The notes under the pieces were generated by a model that worked only from the letters and a program-made list of their open reading frames with translations, had not been told where the DNA came from and did no database searches. Made by a program: the position numbers and the translations under genes. This document shows, piece after piece, positions 55,287-64,000 of a stretch of 64,000 bases of DNA; positions within the stretch are counted from its first letter, which is position 1; the number at the start of each line of letters is the position of its first letter. Origin of the DNA: Gammaproteobacteria bacterium (GTDB lineage Bacteria > Pseudomonadota > Gammaproteobacteria > Pseudomonadales > Azotimanducaceae); assembly GCA_020832085.1 (NCBI GenBank), contig JAFIFJ010000020.1:1-64000 (forward strand), given 5' to 3'.

Positions 55287-56051
55287 ATGTTCAAGCGTCT
55301 GGTGCCCGTCAACAAGGAACGGCACGCCGGCAAGAAGATCAAGCAGATCGACGGCTTCGAGTTTGCCTCGAAATTCCACATTGCCTCGGTGATGATGCAT
55401 GAGTTTGTGCGGGCGGCCGCGATCTACCCTGTGGTGTTTCTGGAAGACAAGGAAAAGGACGAGTTCCGGCCCGTCGCCCTGCTCGGTCTCGACGCGGGCG
55501 AGAACCTCTTCGTCGATGACAGCGGCAAGTGGAACGGCTCCTACATCCCGGCCATCATTCGCCGCTATCCGTTTGCGCTGGCCAGCACCGGTCAGGAAGG
55601 CCAGTTCACGGTCTGCATCGACGAGGAGAGTCCTCTGGTCAACGACGCCGAGGGCGTGCCGCTGTTCAATGACGATGGTGAGCCGGCTGAGGCCCTCGAG
55701 AACGTCAAGCGCTACCTGGGTGAGTTGCAGCAGATGGACGCGTTCACGTCGGCCTGCTCCAAGTATTTGGCTGAGCACAACATGTTCACTCCGCTGAACA
55801 TGCGGGTACGTCAGGCTGATCAGATCCGCAACATCTCCGGCTGCTACGTCGTCAACGAAGAGCGCCTGTACAACGTTTCCGATGAACGCTTCCTGGAGAT
55901 GCGGGACCGCCGCTATCTGCCGGCCATCTATGCCCATCTCGGTTCGCTGGCCCAGATCGAGCGGCTGATGCAGCTGAAAGGTGGACGCGACAGCGGCAAG
56001 GTTGCGGAGGCGACAGATAAGGCTGCAGCTGAGGGCAAGAGTGTCCACTGA
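55287..56051 (+). CDS. SapC family protein
   Basis: A 254-residue SapC protein (VPVNKERHAGKKI, ASVMMHEFVRAAAIYPVVFL, LLGLDAGENLFVD). The family name comes from an S-layer-related Campylobacter protein, but in many proteobacteria it sits beside TonB receptors with an unknown role. There is AGGAGA before the ATG. It lies 248 bases after the receptor, separated by the hairpin, so it may have its own expression. Probably cytoplasmic. Confidence 0.87.
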   Translation: MFKRLVPVNKERHAGKKIKQIDGFEFASKFHIASVMMHEFVRAAAIYPVVFLEDKEKDEFRPVALLGLDAGENLFVDDSGKWNGSYIPAIIRRYPFALASTGQEGQFTVCIDEESPLVNDAEGVPLFNDDGEPAEALENVKRYLGELQQMDAFTSACSKYLAEHNMFTPLNMRVRQADQIRNISGCYVVNEERLYNVSDERFLEMRDRRYLPAIYAHLGSLAQIERLMQLKGGRDSGKVAEATDKAAAEGKSVH

Positions 56052-56137
56052 GGAGGCGTGAACGGTTCCGCGTTGCCGGGCAGAAGTGGGAAAGTGCCCG
56101 GGCCGGCCGAGCGCTGTCACGCTCCGGGAAGGCGCAG

Positions 56138-56650
56138 ATGATTCCGGCAGTCCGCATGGCAGAGATTCCGATCACCATCGATGTGGAGGCATCGGGGTTC
56201 GGCCGCGGCAGCTATCCCATCGAGGTCGGACTGGCGTTCCCGGATCAGCAGACCGAGGCCTACCTGATTCTACCGGCGCCTGACTGGACCCACTGGGATC
56301 CGGCGGCCGAAGCCGTCCACGGCATCAGCCGGGAGCAGCTCCTGCGGGATGGGCGGCCCATCTTCGAAGTGGCGGCCATGCTCAATGCGCGGCTGGCGGG
56401 CAATCGGGTGTTCAGCGATGCCTGGAGCTTCGATACGTCCTGGGTGGGCCGGCTCTTCGATGCGGCCGGCTTCAGCCAGCACTTCCGGATCGACACCATC
56501 CGCAGCCTGCTCACCGAGGCAGAAGTGCAGGTGTGGCAGACCGCCCGGGCCGAGGTCGAAGCCGCAGCGGGCGAAATTCGCCATCGGGCCGCCATCGACG
56601 CCCGACTGCTGCAGCAGACCATCCTCAAGGCCAGGGAGCTGGCGGCGTAG
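56138..56650 (+). CDS. DnaQ-like 3'-5' exonuclease (DEDD fold)
   Basis: A 170-residue protein with the DEDD exonuclease pattern: D15-x-E17 in TIDVEASGFG, a middle acidic site in SDAWSFDTSW and a C-terminal H-x4-D in RHRAAIDARLL. It degrades DNA or RNA from the 3' end. The ATG at 56138 is preceded by GGGAAGG; the ATG at 56156 is an alternative. It follows the SapC gene by 86 bases. Substrate unknown. Confidence 0.8.
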   Translation: MIPAVRMAEIPITIDVEASGFGRGSYPIEVGLAFPDQQTEAYLILPAPDWTHWDPAAEAVHGISREQLLRDGRPIFEVAAMLNARLAGNRVFSDAWSFDTSWVGRLFDAAGFSQHFRIDTIRSLLTEAEVQVWQTARAEVEAAAGEIRHRAAIDARLLQQTILKARELAA

Positions 56651-56671
56651 GGATCGGTTTCGATAGCAATT

Positions 56672-56689
56672 CCGATCCCGATCCCGATC
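56672..56689. repeat. Short CCGATC tandem repeat
   Basis: Three perfect copies of CCGATC plus partial flanks, between the exonuclease and ahcY stop codons. Confidence 0.6.
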
Positions 56690-56714
56690 CCGAAGGGCCC
56701 GTTGGGGGGGCAGG

Positions 56715-58082
<1,368 letters not shown>

Positions 58083-58128
58083 GGTGTTCGTCTCCTGCAG
58101 TGCCGTCAGGCAGTGGGTAATGAGTTGG

Positions 58129-59127
58129 CTAGTTTTCTGAGAGCAGAAATCGACGCAGCTGAATGCGAAACCCGTTGCGCTGGGCCAGAAACTGCCGGGC
58201 GTCGTCTGTCAGGCCGGCTGCTTGCGCCCAGCGGCTCAGCTGTTCCGGGTCGAAGCCGCGCCAGACGTCGCCGCAGGCATCCGCTACCCAGTCCTGGGTG
58301 TGGGGGCAGAGTTCGGCGATGAGCAGAACTCCGCCCGGGCGCAGCCAGCTGCCGCAGCGTGCCAGCATGGCTGCCGGGTCCGGCGTGTGGTGCAGCACCA
58401 TGGCGCAGATCACGGCGTCAAAGCGGGGCGCGAGTTTGGCATCGGCCAGTCCTTCGCTGGCGTCCGGGAGTTCAGCGGCGATCAGCGTGACTCCGGTGAG
58501 GCCGGCCTCCTGGCAATGCCTGCGGGCCCGCTCCAGCATCTCGGGTGAAGCATCCAGCGCCACCACCTCGGTGAAACGCTGGGCCAGCTCGGTCAGAAAT
58601 TCTCCGGGACCGGGACCGATTTCCAGGGCGCGTCCGGCGCGTTCCGGAAGCAGCTCGGCCAGCACCGGGAGGTAGTGTTCAGGTGCGGCGATCAGGTCGC
58701 GGTTGCGGTCGAAGGCATCAGCATGGCGGGCGAAGAAGGCCCGGCTGCGCTCGGCCCGAGCTTCGAACACGGCGCTGCGCCGGCGTTCCAGCGCAGGGGG
58801 CAGGGCATCGGCATCCAGCGCGGCGAGCAGGCTGTGCTGGACGGCGGCTTCGGGCCGCTCGGCAGCCACCAGGGCGCGACGGTAGAAGGTGTGGGTGCCG
58901 TCCCGGTGGGCGTGCACCAAACCGGCTTCGCTCAACAGCTTCAAATGGTGACTGAGGTTGGGTTGCCCCAGTTCCAGCATGCGGCAGAGCTCCTGCACGC
59001 CGAAGGCATCCTCGGCCAGCAGCCGCAGGATGCTGAGGCGCACCGGGTCGGCGCAGGCGCGCAGGATGGCCAGCAGTTCCGGGTCCGCAGCGAGATCGGC
59101 ATGGGGCAGGGGCAAGGCGCGTGGCAT
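58129..59127 (-). CDS. ArsR-type regulator fused to SAM-dependent methyltransferase
   Basis: A 332-residue two-domain protein. Residues about 15-95 form an ArsR winged-helix ([29 protein letters not shown]). Residues about 150-300 form a class I methyltransferase with the SAM loop [10 protein letters not shown] (168-177), [10 protein letters not shown] and [10 protein letters not shown]. Such fusions next to ahcY are known as candidate SAH/SAM-sensing regulators of the methionine cycle (SahR-like). Its own target DNA may be the repeats upstream. Whether the domain methylates or only senses SAM is not visible. Confidence 0.85.
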   Translation of the reverse strand: MPRALPLPHADLAADPELLAILRACADPVRLSILRLLAEDAFGVQELCRMLELGQPNLSHHLKLLSEAGLVHAHRDGTHTFYRRALVAAERPEAAVQHSLLAALDADALPPALERRRSAVFEARAERSRAFFARHADAFDRNRDLIAAPEHYLPVLAELLPERAGRALEIGPGPGEFLTELAQRFTEVVALDASPEMLERARRHCQEAGLTGVTLIAAELPDASEGLADAKLAPRFDAVICAMVLHHTPDPAAMLARCGSWLRPGGVLLIAELCPHTQDWVADACGDVWRGFDPEQLSRWAQAAGLTDDARQFLAQRNGFRIQLRRFLLSEN

Positions 59128-59221
59128 GGAGTGCTTCCGGGTTCGAGGCGGCGCATTGTCCCAGGCCCGCGCCGAATCGGCAAGGATTCATCGATAGATG
59201 TTGATGGTTGTTCGATCAGCC

Positions 59222-59277
59222 CCGGATGGCCGTCCCCGGATGCCCATCGCCGGATGCCCGTCGCCGGATGCCCGTCG
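59222..59277. repeat. 14-base tandem repeat in the divergent gap (four copies)
   Basis: Unit CCGGATGCCCGTCG, four copies at 59222, 59236, 59250 and 59264; the last two are identical. It lies 85 bases upstream of the reductase start codon and between it and the ArsR-methyltransferase gene. Confidence 0.85.
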
Positions 59278-59361
59278 CCGGCAAAGCGGATAAGCTTGCG
59301 GTCGGTTCCACTCGGGTCGACGCCCAACCACGCAGACCAACCAAGACGACGAGGAGTTTCC

Positions 59362-60393
59362 ATGCCAGAGACCGTGAGCCACGCCTGGGTCCTAAAGCGC
59401 CGCCCTCAGGGTCGCATCAGCCGTGACGACTACGATTGGGTGGAGAGCCGCCTGCCCGAGCCCGGCCCCGGTCAGGTGCTGGTGCGGACGGTGTATCTGT
59501 CCCTGGACCCCACCAACCGGATCTGGGCCAGCGACATGGATCAGTACATGCCGCCGGTGGAACGCGGTGAAGTGATGCGCGGCGGTACCCTTGGCATCGT
59601 CGAGGCCAGCGCCAACGATGGTTTTGCCCCCGGCGACGTGGTGCAGGGGATCTGGGGCTGGCAGTCCCACTACCTCGCTGACGGCGGCGCCGGACTGACG
59701 AAAATGCCGGTTGCTCCCGGGGTGCCACTGGACGCCTACATGAGTGTCCTCGGCGCCACCGGCATGACGGCCTACTTCGGCCTGCTCGACATTGGCAAGC
59801 CCGAGCCCGGCGAGACGGTGGTGGTGTCCGCAGCGGCGGGTGCGGTGGGTTCCATTGTCGGACAGATTGCCAAGATCAAGGGCTGCCGGGCCGTCGGCAT
59901 CGCCGGGTCCGCCGACAAATGCCGGCATCTCATCGAAGATCTCGGCTTCGATGCGGCCATCAACTACAAGACGGACGATCTCGATGCGGCGCTGGCGAAG
60001 GCCTGCCCGGACGGCATCGATGTCTACTTCGAGAATACCGGCGGCGTGATCTCCGATGCGGTGTTCAAGAAGCTGAACCTTCATGCCCGGGTGCCGCTTT
60101 GCGGTCTCATTGCCCACTACAACGACTTCGACGGCCACACCGGCGTGCAGGGCCCGCAGAACTACCAGCAGGTGCTCATGAACCGGGTGCTGATCAAGGG
60201 TTTCATCATCATCGATTACTTCCCGCAGTTCCCAGAGGGCATTGCCGAGATGGCCGGCTGGTTGGCTGCGGGCAAGATCCACTACCGGACCGACGTGGTC
60301 GATGGTCTCGAAAACGCCGTGGAAGCGGTGAACCGGCTGTTCGACGGTGCCAACACCGGCAAGCTGCTCGTACGCTGTTCCCCGGAAGCCTGA
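59362..60393 (+). CDS. NADP-dependent MDR-superfamily oxidoreductase (2-alkenal/curcumin reductase type)
   Basis: A 343-residue zinc-free medium-chain reductase. Segments: YLSLDPTNRIW, VLGATGMTAYFGLLDIG, the NADP loop VVSAAAGAVGSIVGQ, DVYFENTGG and IIIDYFPQFPEG. It reduces carbon-carbon double bonds of enals or enones. The frame is open far upstream, but ATG 59362 has GAGGAG 6 bases before. It starts a plus-strand run with the aminotransferase (14-base gap) and the amidase. Confidence 0.92.
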   Translation: MPETVSHAWVLKRRPQGRISRDDYDWVESRLPEPGPGQVLVRTVYLSLDPTNRIWASDMDQYMPPVERGEVMRGGTLGIVEASANDGFAPGDVVQGIWGWQSHYLADGGAGLTKMPVAPGVPLDAYMSVLGATGMTAYFGLLDIGKPEPGETVVVSAAAGAVGSIVGQIAKIKGCRAVGIAGSADKCRHLIEDLGFDAAINYKTDDLDAALAKACPDGIDVYFENTGGVISDAVFKKLNLHARVPLCGLIAHYNDFDGHTGVQGPQNYQQVLMNRVLIKGFIIIDYFPQFPEGIAEMAGWLAAGKIHYRTDVVDGLENAVEAVNRLFDGANTGKLLVRCSPEA

Positions 60394-60407
60394 GCCGGAC
60401 CATCGCT

Positions 60408-61574
60408 ATGGCCGTCGATGGCGGGCCGAGGCTGCCCGCAAGCAAACTGCCCCGGGTCGGCACCACCATTTTCACGGTGATGTCCGGCCTCGCTGCCGAG
60501 CACGGGGCGCTCAATCTCTCCCAGGGCTTTCCGGACTTCGATGGTCCCGAAGCCCTGCGCGAGCGCGTCAGCCACTACTTGAATCATGGGCGCAATCAGT
60601 ACGCGCCCATGACCGGGGTTCCGGCCCTGCGCGAAGCTATTGCCGGCAAGGTGGCCGCGCTCTATGGCCGGAGGACGGATCCGGAGGCGGAGGTGACAGT
60701 GACTTCCGGCGGTACGGAGGCGCTGTTCTGTGCGATTGCGGCCGTGGTGCGTGGCGGCGACGAGGTGATCATCTTCGATCCGGCCTACGACTCCTACGAG
60801 CCGGCGGTGGAACTGGCCGGGGGCCGCTGCATCCGCTTACCGCTGCCGGGGCCCGACTATCGCCCGGACTGGAACGCGGTGGCGGACGCACTCAACGACC
60901 GTACGCGGCTGATCATCCTCAACAGCCCCCACAATCCCACCGGCAGCGTCCTGACTGCCGCCGACCTCGATGCCCTCGAGACCCTGCTGACCGGCCGTGA
61001 CACCCTGCTGCTGTCTGATGAAGTCTACGAGCACATCATCTTCGATGGCGCAGAGCACCAGAGCCTGCTGCGGCGCCCCGGGCTGGCCGAACGCGCCTTC
61101 GTGGTGTCGTCATTCGGCAAGACCTATCACGTCACAGGCTGGAAGATCGGCTACTGCGTTGCCCCCGCTGCCTTGTCTGCTGAATTCCGCAAGGTGCATC
61201 AGTACGTGACCTTCGCCTCGATCACGCCGGTGCAGCTGGCCCTGGCGGACTTCCTGGCCGAGCACCCCGAGCATCATCTGCAGCTGCCGGACTTCTATCA
61301 GCGCAAGCGTGACCGCTTCTGTGCCCTGCTGGCGGAATCCCGCTTCACCCTGACACCCGCTGCCGGCACCTATTTCCAGCTCCTGAACTATGCCGCCATC
61401 AGCAGTGAGACCGACGTGGAGCTGGCGCGGCGGTTGACCATGGAGCATGGCATTGCCTCGATTCCGGTGTCGGTGTTCTATCAGACGCCACCGGGAGACC
61501 GGGTGCTGCGCTTCTGCTTTGCCAAGGACGACGCCACCCTGACGCGGGCCGCGGAGATCCTGTGCGCGATCTGA
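60408..61574 (+). CDS. Aminotransferase class I (methionine transaminase-like, YbdL type)
   Basis: A 388-residue PLP enzyme. The PLP lysine is K238 in SSFGKTYHVTGWKIGY, with NSPHNPTGSVL and LLSDEVYEHI also visible. The closest pattern is YbdL/methionine aminotransferase and kynurenine aminotransferase. A transaminase that makes methionine from its keto acid would complete salvage with mtnD (MtnE role). It overlaps the omega-amidase start by 13 bases, a coupling typical of the keto-acid transaminase and omega-amidase pair. Confidence 0.88.
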   Translation: MAVDGGPRLPASKLPRVGTTIFTVMSGLAAEHGALNLSQGFPDFDGPEALRERVSHYLNHGRNQYAPMTGVPALREAIAGKVAALYGRRTDPEAEVTVTSGGTEALFCAIAAVVRGGDEVIIFDPAYDSYEPAVELAGGRCIRLPLPGPDYRPDWNAVADALNDRTRLIILNSPHNPTGSVLTAADLDALETLLTGRDTLLLSDEVYEHIIFDGAEHQSLLRRPGLAERAFVVSSFGKTYHVTGWKIGYCVAPAALSAEFRKVHQYVTFASITPVQLALADFLAEHPEHHLQLPDFYQRKRDRFCALLAESRFTLTPAAGTYFQLLNYAAISSETDVELARRLTMEHGIASIPVSVFYQTPPGDRVLRFCFAKDDATLTRAAEILCAI

Positions 61575-62350
61575 GCCTGACGCTGATCCAGGCCGAGACG
61601 GTCTGGCATGACCCGGCAGCCAACCGCCAGGCCTACGACGAACGGTTGGCCCGCCTGCAGGCGCCGGGAGATGTGGTGGTGCTGTGCGAGATGTTTTCCA
61701 CCGGCTTCACCATGGCCTCGACGGAGCAGGCAGAAACCATGGAAGGCCCGACGGTGGCCTGGATGCTCCTGCAGGCTGCACGGCTCGACGCGGTGGTCTG
61801 CGGCAGCGTGGTGATTGCCGATCAGGATGCCTGCTACAACCGCCTGGTCTGGGCCCGTCCGGACGGCAGGGTGGAGCACTACGACAAGCGTCATCTGTTC
61901 CGCATGGCGAATGAGCAATCGCACTATGCGCCGGGCCGCGAACGGCGGGTGTTCACCTGGCGCGATTGGCGCATCTGCCCGCAGGTGTGTTACGACTTGC
62001 GCTTCCCGGTCTTCAGCCGCAACCGCAGCGATTACGATCTGCTGCTCTACGTGGCGAACTGGCCGGCTCCGCGAACGTCGCAGTGGCTGGCGCTTCTCAA
62101 GGCGCGGGCCATCGAGAATCAGTGCTACGTAGCGGGCGTGAATCGCATTGGGCTCGACGGCAACGATGTCCCCTACGCGGGGGGCAGCGGCTGCTGGGAT
62201 CCGTTGGGACGCAGTCTGGTGGAAGCTGGCGAAGTGCATCAGGTGCTGCAGGTGGAACTCGACGGGGAGGCGCTTCGCGCCTACCGGTCGAACTTTCCGG
62301 CCTGGATGGATGCCGATCACTTCCACATTGAAGGCGAGGGGCGATCGTGA
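61562..62350 (+). CDS. Omega-amidase (nitrilase superfamily, YafV/Nit2 type)
   Basis: A 262-residue carbon-nitrogen hydrolase. The triad is E43 (CEMFSTGF), K109 (YDKRHLF) and C143 (PQVCYDLRFP). The family hydrolyses 2-oxoglutaramate and 2-oxosuccinamate, the products of glutamine and asparagine transaminases. The GTG at 61562 lies inside the aminotransferase end, so translation is coupled. A role removing oxoglutaramate after methionine formation with glutamine as amino donor is inferred from this pairing. Confidence 0.9.
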   Translation: MRDLSLTLIQAETVWHDPAANRQAYDERLARLQAPGDVVVLCEMFSTGFTMASTEQAETMEGPTVAWMLLQAARLDAVVCGSVVIADQDACYNRLVWARPDGRVEHYDKRHLFRMANEQSHYAPGRERRVFTWRDWRICPQVCYDLRFPVFSRNRSDYDLLLYVANWPAPRTSQWLALLKARAIENQCYVAGVNRIGLDGNDVPYAGGSGCWDPLGRSLVEAGEVHQVLQVELDGEALRAYRSNFPAWMDADHFHIEGEGRS

Positions 62351-62405
62351 TCCGGGTCACCTGCCGGGCGCGGGTCCTCGCCAGACTCAACCTGGGAGAA
62401 ACGAC

Positions 62406-62759
62406 ATGATGGGGCGAAACACATTCTTGGGCAGTCTGCTGCTGATGGGTGCCCTCGGGGCGCAGGCCAACCTGGGGGATTGCGAGCCGCCTGGCGCGTC
62501 GCCCACCGTGCCGGACGGGGCGGTGGCTGCGGAGGAGGCTCTGGCCGAGGCCAGCGGCGAGGTGCGCGGTTTCGTCGCCAGGACGCAGGACTATCTGGCC
62601 TGCCTCGAAGCGCGAGAGGCGGAACTCGGCGCGGACATCACCGCTCGGGCGCAGTCGGAAATCGTCACCACCTATAACGCGGCGGTGGAGACGATGCAGG
62701 AGGTGGCGGAAAACTTCAACGAACAGGTGCGTCGTTTCCGCGAGCGCGACGACGGCTGA
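62406..62759 (+). CDS. Small periplasmic protein of unknown function
   Basis: A 117-residue protein. The N-terminal MMGRNTFLGSLLLMGALGAQ is a likely signal peptide, followed by a Cys (DCEPPG) and a mostly helical, Glu/Ala-rich part with a second Cys in YLACLEARE. The two cysteines might form a disulfide. GGGAG lies 8 bases before the ATG. It comes before the cytochrome c5 gene with a 40-base gap. I do not recognise the family. Confidence 0.65.
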   Translation: MMGRNTFLGSLLLMGALGAQANLGDCEPPGASPTVPDGAVAAEEALAEASGEVRGFVARTQDYLACLEAREAELGADITARAQSEIVTTYNAAVETMQEVAENFNEQVRRFRERDDG

Positions 62760-62799
62760 ATCGTTTCTTCGGGCGTCATGGTTGTGAGGACAGGAAAAC

Positions 62800-63168
62800 G
62801 TGAAGGATCTGTTTCTGGCGATCCGCATAGGCGGTCTGTTGCTGGCTGCATGCGGTCTCGTCGCCTGTGGAGGCGCCGAGCGCGAGGGGGCTGCGGCCAC
62901 TACGGCTGACGCCACTGCCGAGGTGCTGGGTGAACTCACCTATCGCCGCTTCTGCTTCTCCTGCCATGCGTCGGGCGCCGCCGGTGCGCCCCGCGTCGGT
63001 CAGGCTTCCGCCTGGGAAGCGCGCGTGGCCGCAGGCATGGATGTCATGCTGCGTCACACCATCGAGGGCATGCCGGGCATGCCGCCCCGGGGCATGTGCC
63101 GGCAGTGCAGCGACGACGAGCTGCGGGACGCCATCACTTACATGGTGGAGCGTTCGCTGCCCAACTGA
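62800..63168 (+). CDS. Cytochrome c5-like protein
   Basis: A 122-residue c-type cytochrome. Heme attachment is C52-x2-C55-H56 (CFSCH), the sixth ligand is likely a Met in GMPGMPP, and a second cysteine pair C100-x2-C103 (CRQC) is the disulfide characteristic of cytochrome c5. A lipobox-like LVACGG gives a lipoprotein or a cleaved signal. It carries electrons in the periplasm. The start is GTG 62800 with an AGGACAGG site. The gene converges on arfB. Confidence 0.87.
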   Translation: MKDLFLAIRIGGLLLAACGLVACGGAEREGAAATTADATAEVLGELTYRRFCFSCHASGAAGAPRVGQASAWEARVAAGMDVMLRHTIEGMPGMPPRGMCRQCSDDELRDAITYMVERSLPN

Positions 63169-63176
63169 GGGGGCCG

Positions 63177-63599
63177 TCAGTCGTCGCGCAGGGATTTGCT
63201 GCCGCGCAGGCGTTTCTTGGCGCCGTGGCGGACCTTGGTGTCCGTCCGACGTTTCCGGGCTGCCTTGGTGGGACGGGTCGGAACCCGTGGTTTCGGCGGC
63301 ACGGACGCGCGCTCGACCAGGGCGGACAAGCGCGCGAGGGCGTCTTCCCGATTGCGTTCCTGGGTGCGAAAGCGCTGGGCTTCGATGACGATTTCGCCTT
63401 CCGTGGTGAGGCGGCGGCCGGCGAGCCGCTCGAGCCGGGCCCGGACGTCGGCGGGCAGGCCGGCTGCATCGAGATCGAATCGCAGCTGGGCTGCCGTGGC
63501 CAGCTTGTTGACGTTCTGACCGCCGGGACCGGAGCTGCGGACGAACTGCACGCTGACTGCGGCGTCCGGTACGGTGATGCGGTGGGTCAGGCTGATCAT
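63177..63599 (-). CDS. arfB: Alternative ribosome-rescue factor ArfB (peptidyl-tRNA hydrolase)
   Basis: A 140-residue protein with the peptide-release GGQ at 26-28 (SSGPGGQNVNK) and a basic C-terminal tail (KAARKRRTDTKVRHGAKKR) that inserts in the mRNA channel. It frees stalled ribosomes. The frame is open to 63968, but ATG 63599 gives the normal N-terminus (ISLTHRITVP). It is convergent with the cytochrome c gene (8-base gap) and divergent from the NAD synthetase. Confidence 0.93.
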   Translation of the reverse strand: MISLTHRITVPDAAVSVQFVRSSGPGGQNVNKLATAAQLRFDLDAAGLPADVRARLERLAGRRLTTEGEIVIEAQRFRTQERNREDALARLSALVERASVPPKPRVPTRPTKAARKRRTDTKVRHGAKKRLRGSKSLRDD

Positions 63600-63702
63600 G
63601 TCCGAAGTCTCGCAGTGCGGCGGCCGCGGACATTGTAGCCACATCACGACCCCATGGGCCGCTACAATGGCGCTTCCACAGCCTGGGTCCCGGAAGGTGT
63701 TC

Positions 63703-64000
63703 ATGACTGACGATCTCCGCCGTTTCGGGTACCTGCGCGCCATGGCGGCTGCGCCCTGGCTGCGCCCCGGAGATCCGGCCGGCAATGTCCAGGAGCTGCT
63801 GCAGGCGCTGGAGCGTGCCCGTGAGGCGAAGGCAGCGCTGCTGCTGCTCCCGGAGCTGGCCCTGACCGGGTTCAGCTGCGAGGACCTGTTCTTCTCATCG
63901 GGACTGCAGCAGGCCACCCGATCCGCGCTGGCGCGACTGGTGGCGGCCACCGCCGAAGGCGGCACCACGGTGGTGGTGGGCGCACCCCTGGCCGTGGCCG
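63703..64000 (+). CDS. nadE: Glutamine-dependent NAD synthetase, N-terminal part (cut by window edge)
   Basis: Ninety-nine codons are visible. They match the N-terminal nitrilase-type glutaminase domain of two-domain NAD synthetases: FGYLRAMAAAPWLRPGD, then LLLLPELALTGFSCEDLFF, where the Glu is the catalytic residue, and VVVGAPLAVA. The synthetase domain lies beyond the window. The ATG at 63703 has GGAAGG before it. The divergent gap with arfB is 103 bases. Confidence 0.87.
   Translation, partial: MTDDLRRFGYLRAMAAAPWLRPGDPAGNVQELLQALERAREAKAALLLLPELALTGFSCEDLFFSSGLQQATRSALARLVAATAEGGTTVVVGAPLAVA

Noticed and set aside
58083-58128. SAH or SAM riboswitch before ahcY
   Set aside because: Only 46 bases separate ahcY from the upstream gene, too short for a full aptamer, and no matching core is visible.
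59222-59277. Possible CRISPR array
   Set aside because: The 14-base units are directly adjacent with no spacers and there are no cas genes.

Overview
This is a GC-rich, gene-dense chromosomal window. The leuS-lptE-holA block, an LptE lipoprotein, an iron-type SodB, a TesB thioesterase, an ArfB rescue factor and a TonB-dependent receptor next to a SapC gene point to a Gram-negative gammaproteobacterium. The number of fatty-acid, cytochrome P450, Rieske oxygenase, flavin monooxygenase and acyl-CoA genes suggests an environmental heterotroph that feeds on lipids or hydrophobic compounds. I cannot name a genus from sequence alone. I found no rRNA, tRNA, CRISPR array, prophage or insertion-sequence transposase.

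Layout. 0-2.2 kb (minus): the start of an acyl-CoA dehydrogenase cut by the window edge, and a Rieske oxygenase with a good promoter and operator-like dyad. 2.3-6.4 kb (plus): leuS-lptE-holA. 6.5-8.3 kb (minus): an MFS carrier and a histidine phosphatase. 8.7-14.4 kb (mostly plus): cobS-cobT, a Nudix hydrolase, and a tandem pair of HD-fold proteins of which the second has lost every metal ligand. 14.4-26.3 kb (minus): an NTF2-like lipoprotein, then an 11.3 kb close-packed run of eight genes, in transcription order fatty acyl-CoA ligase, glycosyltransferase, MMPL exporter and a complete oligopeptide ABC importer (A, B, C, D, F). The OppC-type permease carries an inserted fibronectin-III-like domain. 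26.5-30.7 kb: carboxymuconolactone-decarboxylase-like, VOC, MAPEG, nitronate monooxygenase-like and P450 genes. 30.7-39.1 kb: rmuC, a VapBC-type toxin-antitoxin pair, an alpha/beta hydrolase, a GST, an FAD dehydrogenase, an RNA methyltransferase and a DEAD-box helicase. 39.1-42.4 kb (minus): enoyl-CoA hydratase, MoxR ATPase and a CoxE-like vWA protein. 42.5-50.1 kb: amidohydrolase, sodB, NAD kinase, tesB and small metabolic genes. 50.4-52.4 kb (minus): mtnB-mtnD-mtnC of methionine salvage. 52.7-56.7 kb: TonB receptor, SapC and an exonuclease. 56.7-62.4 kb: ahcY with an ArsR-methyltransferase fusion, a reductase, an aminotransferase and an omega-amidase. 62.4-64 kb: a small periplasmic protein, cytochrome c5, arfB and the start of an NAD synthetase.

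Genes that work together: the MtnB/D/C steps, a candidate methionine transaminase, a candidate omega-amidase and SAH hydrolase form a methionine/SAM recycling neighbourhood. The eight-gene run suggests lipid activation, glycosylation and transport coupled to peptide uptake. Two separate AAA-ATPase plus vWA pairs (CobS/CobT and MoxR/CoxE-like) lie 28 kb apart. A family of short hairpin-forming extragenic repeats is scattered between genes at about 6.4, 29.2, 39.1, 44.7 and 50.2 kb.
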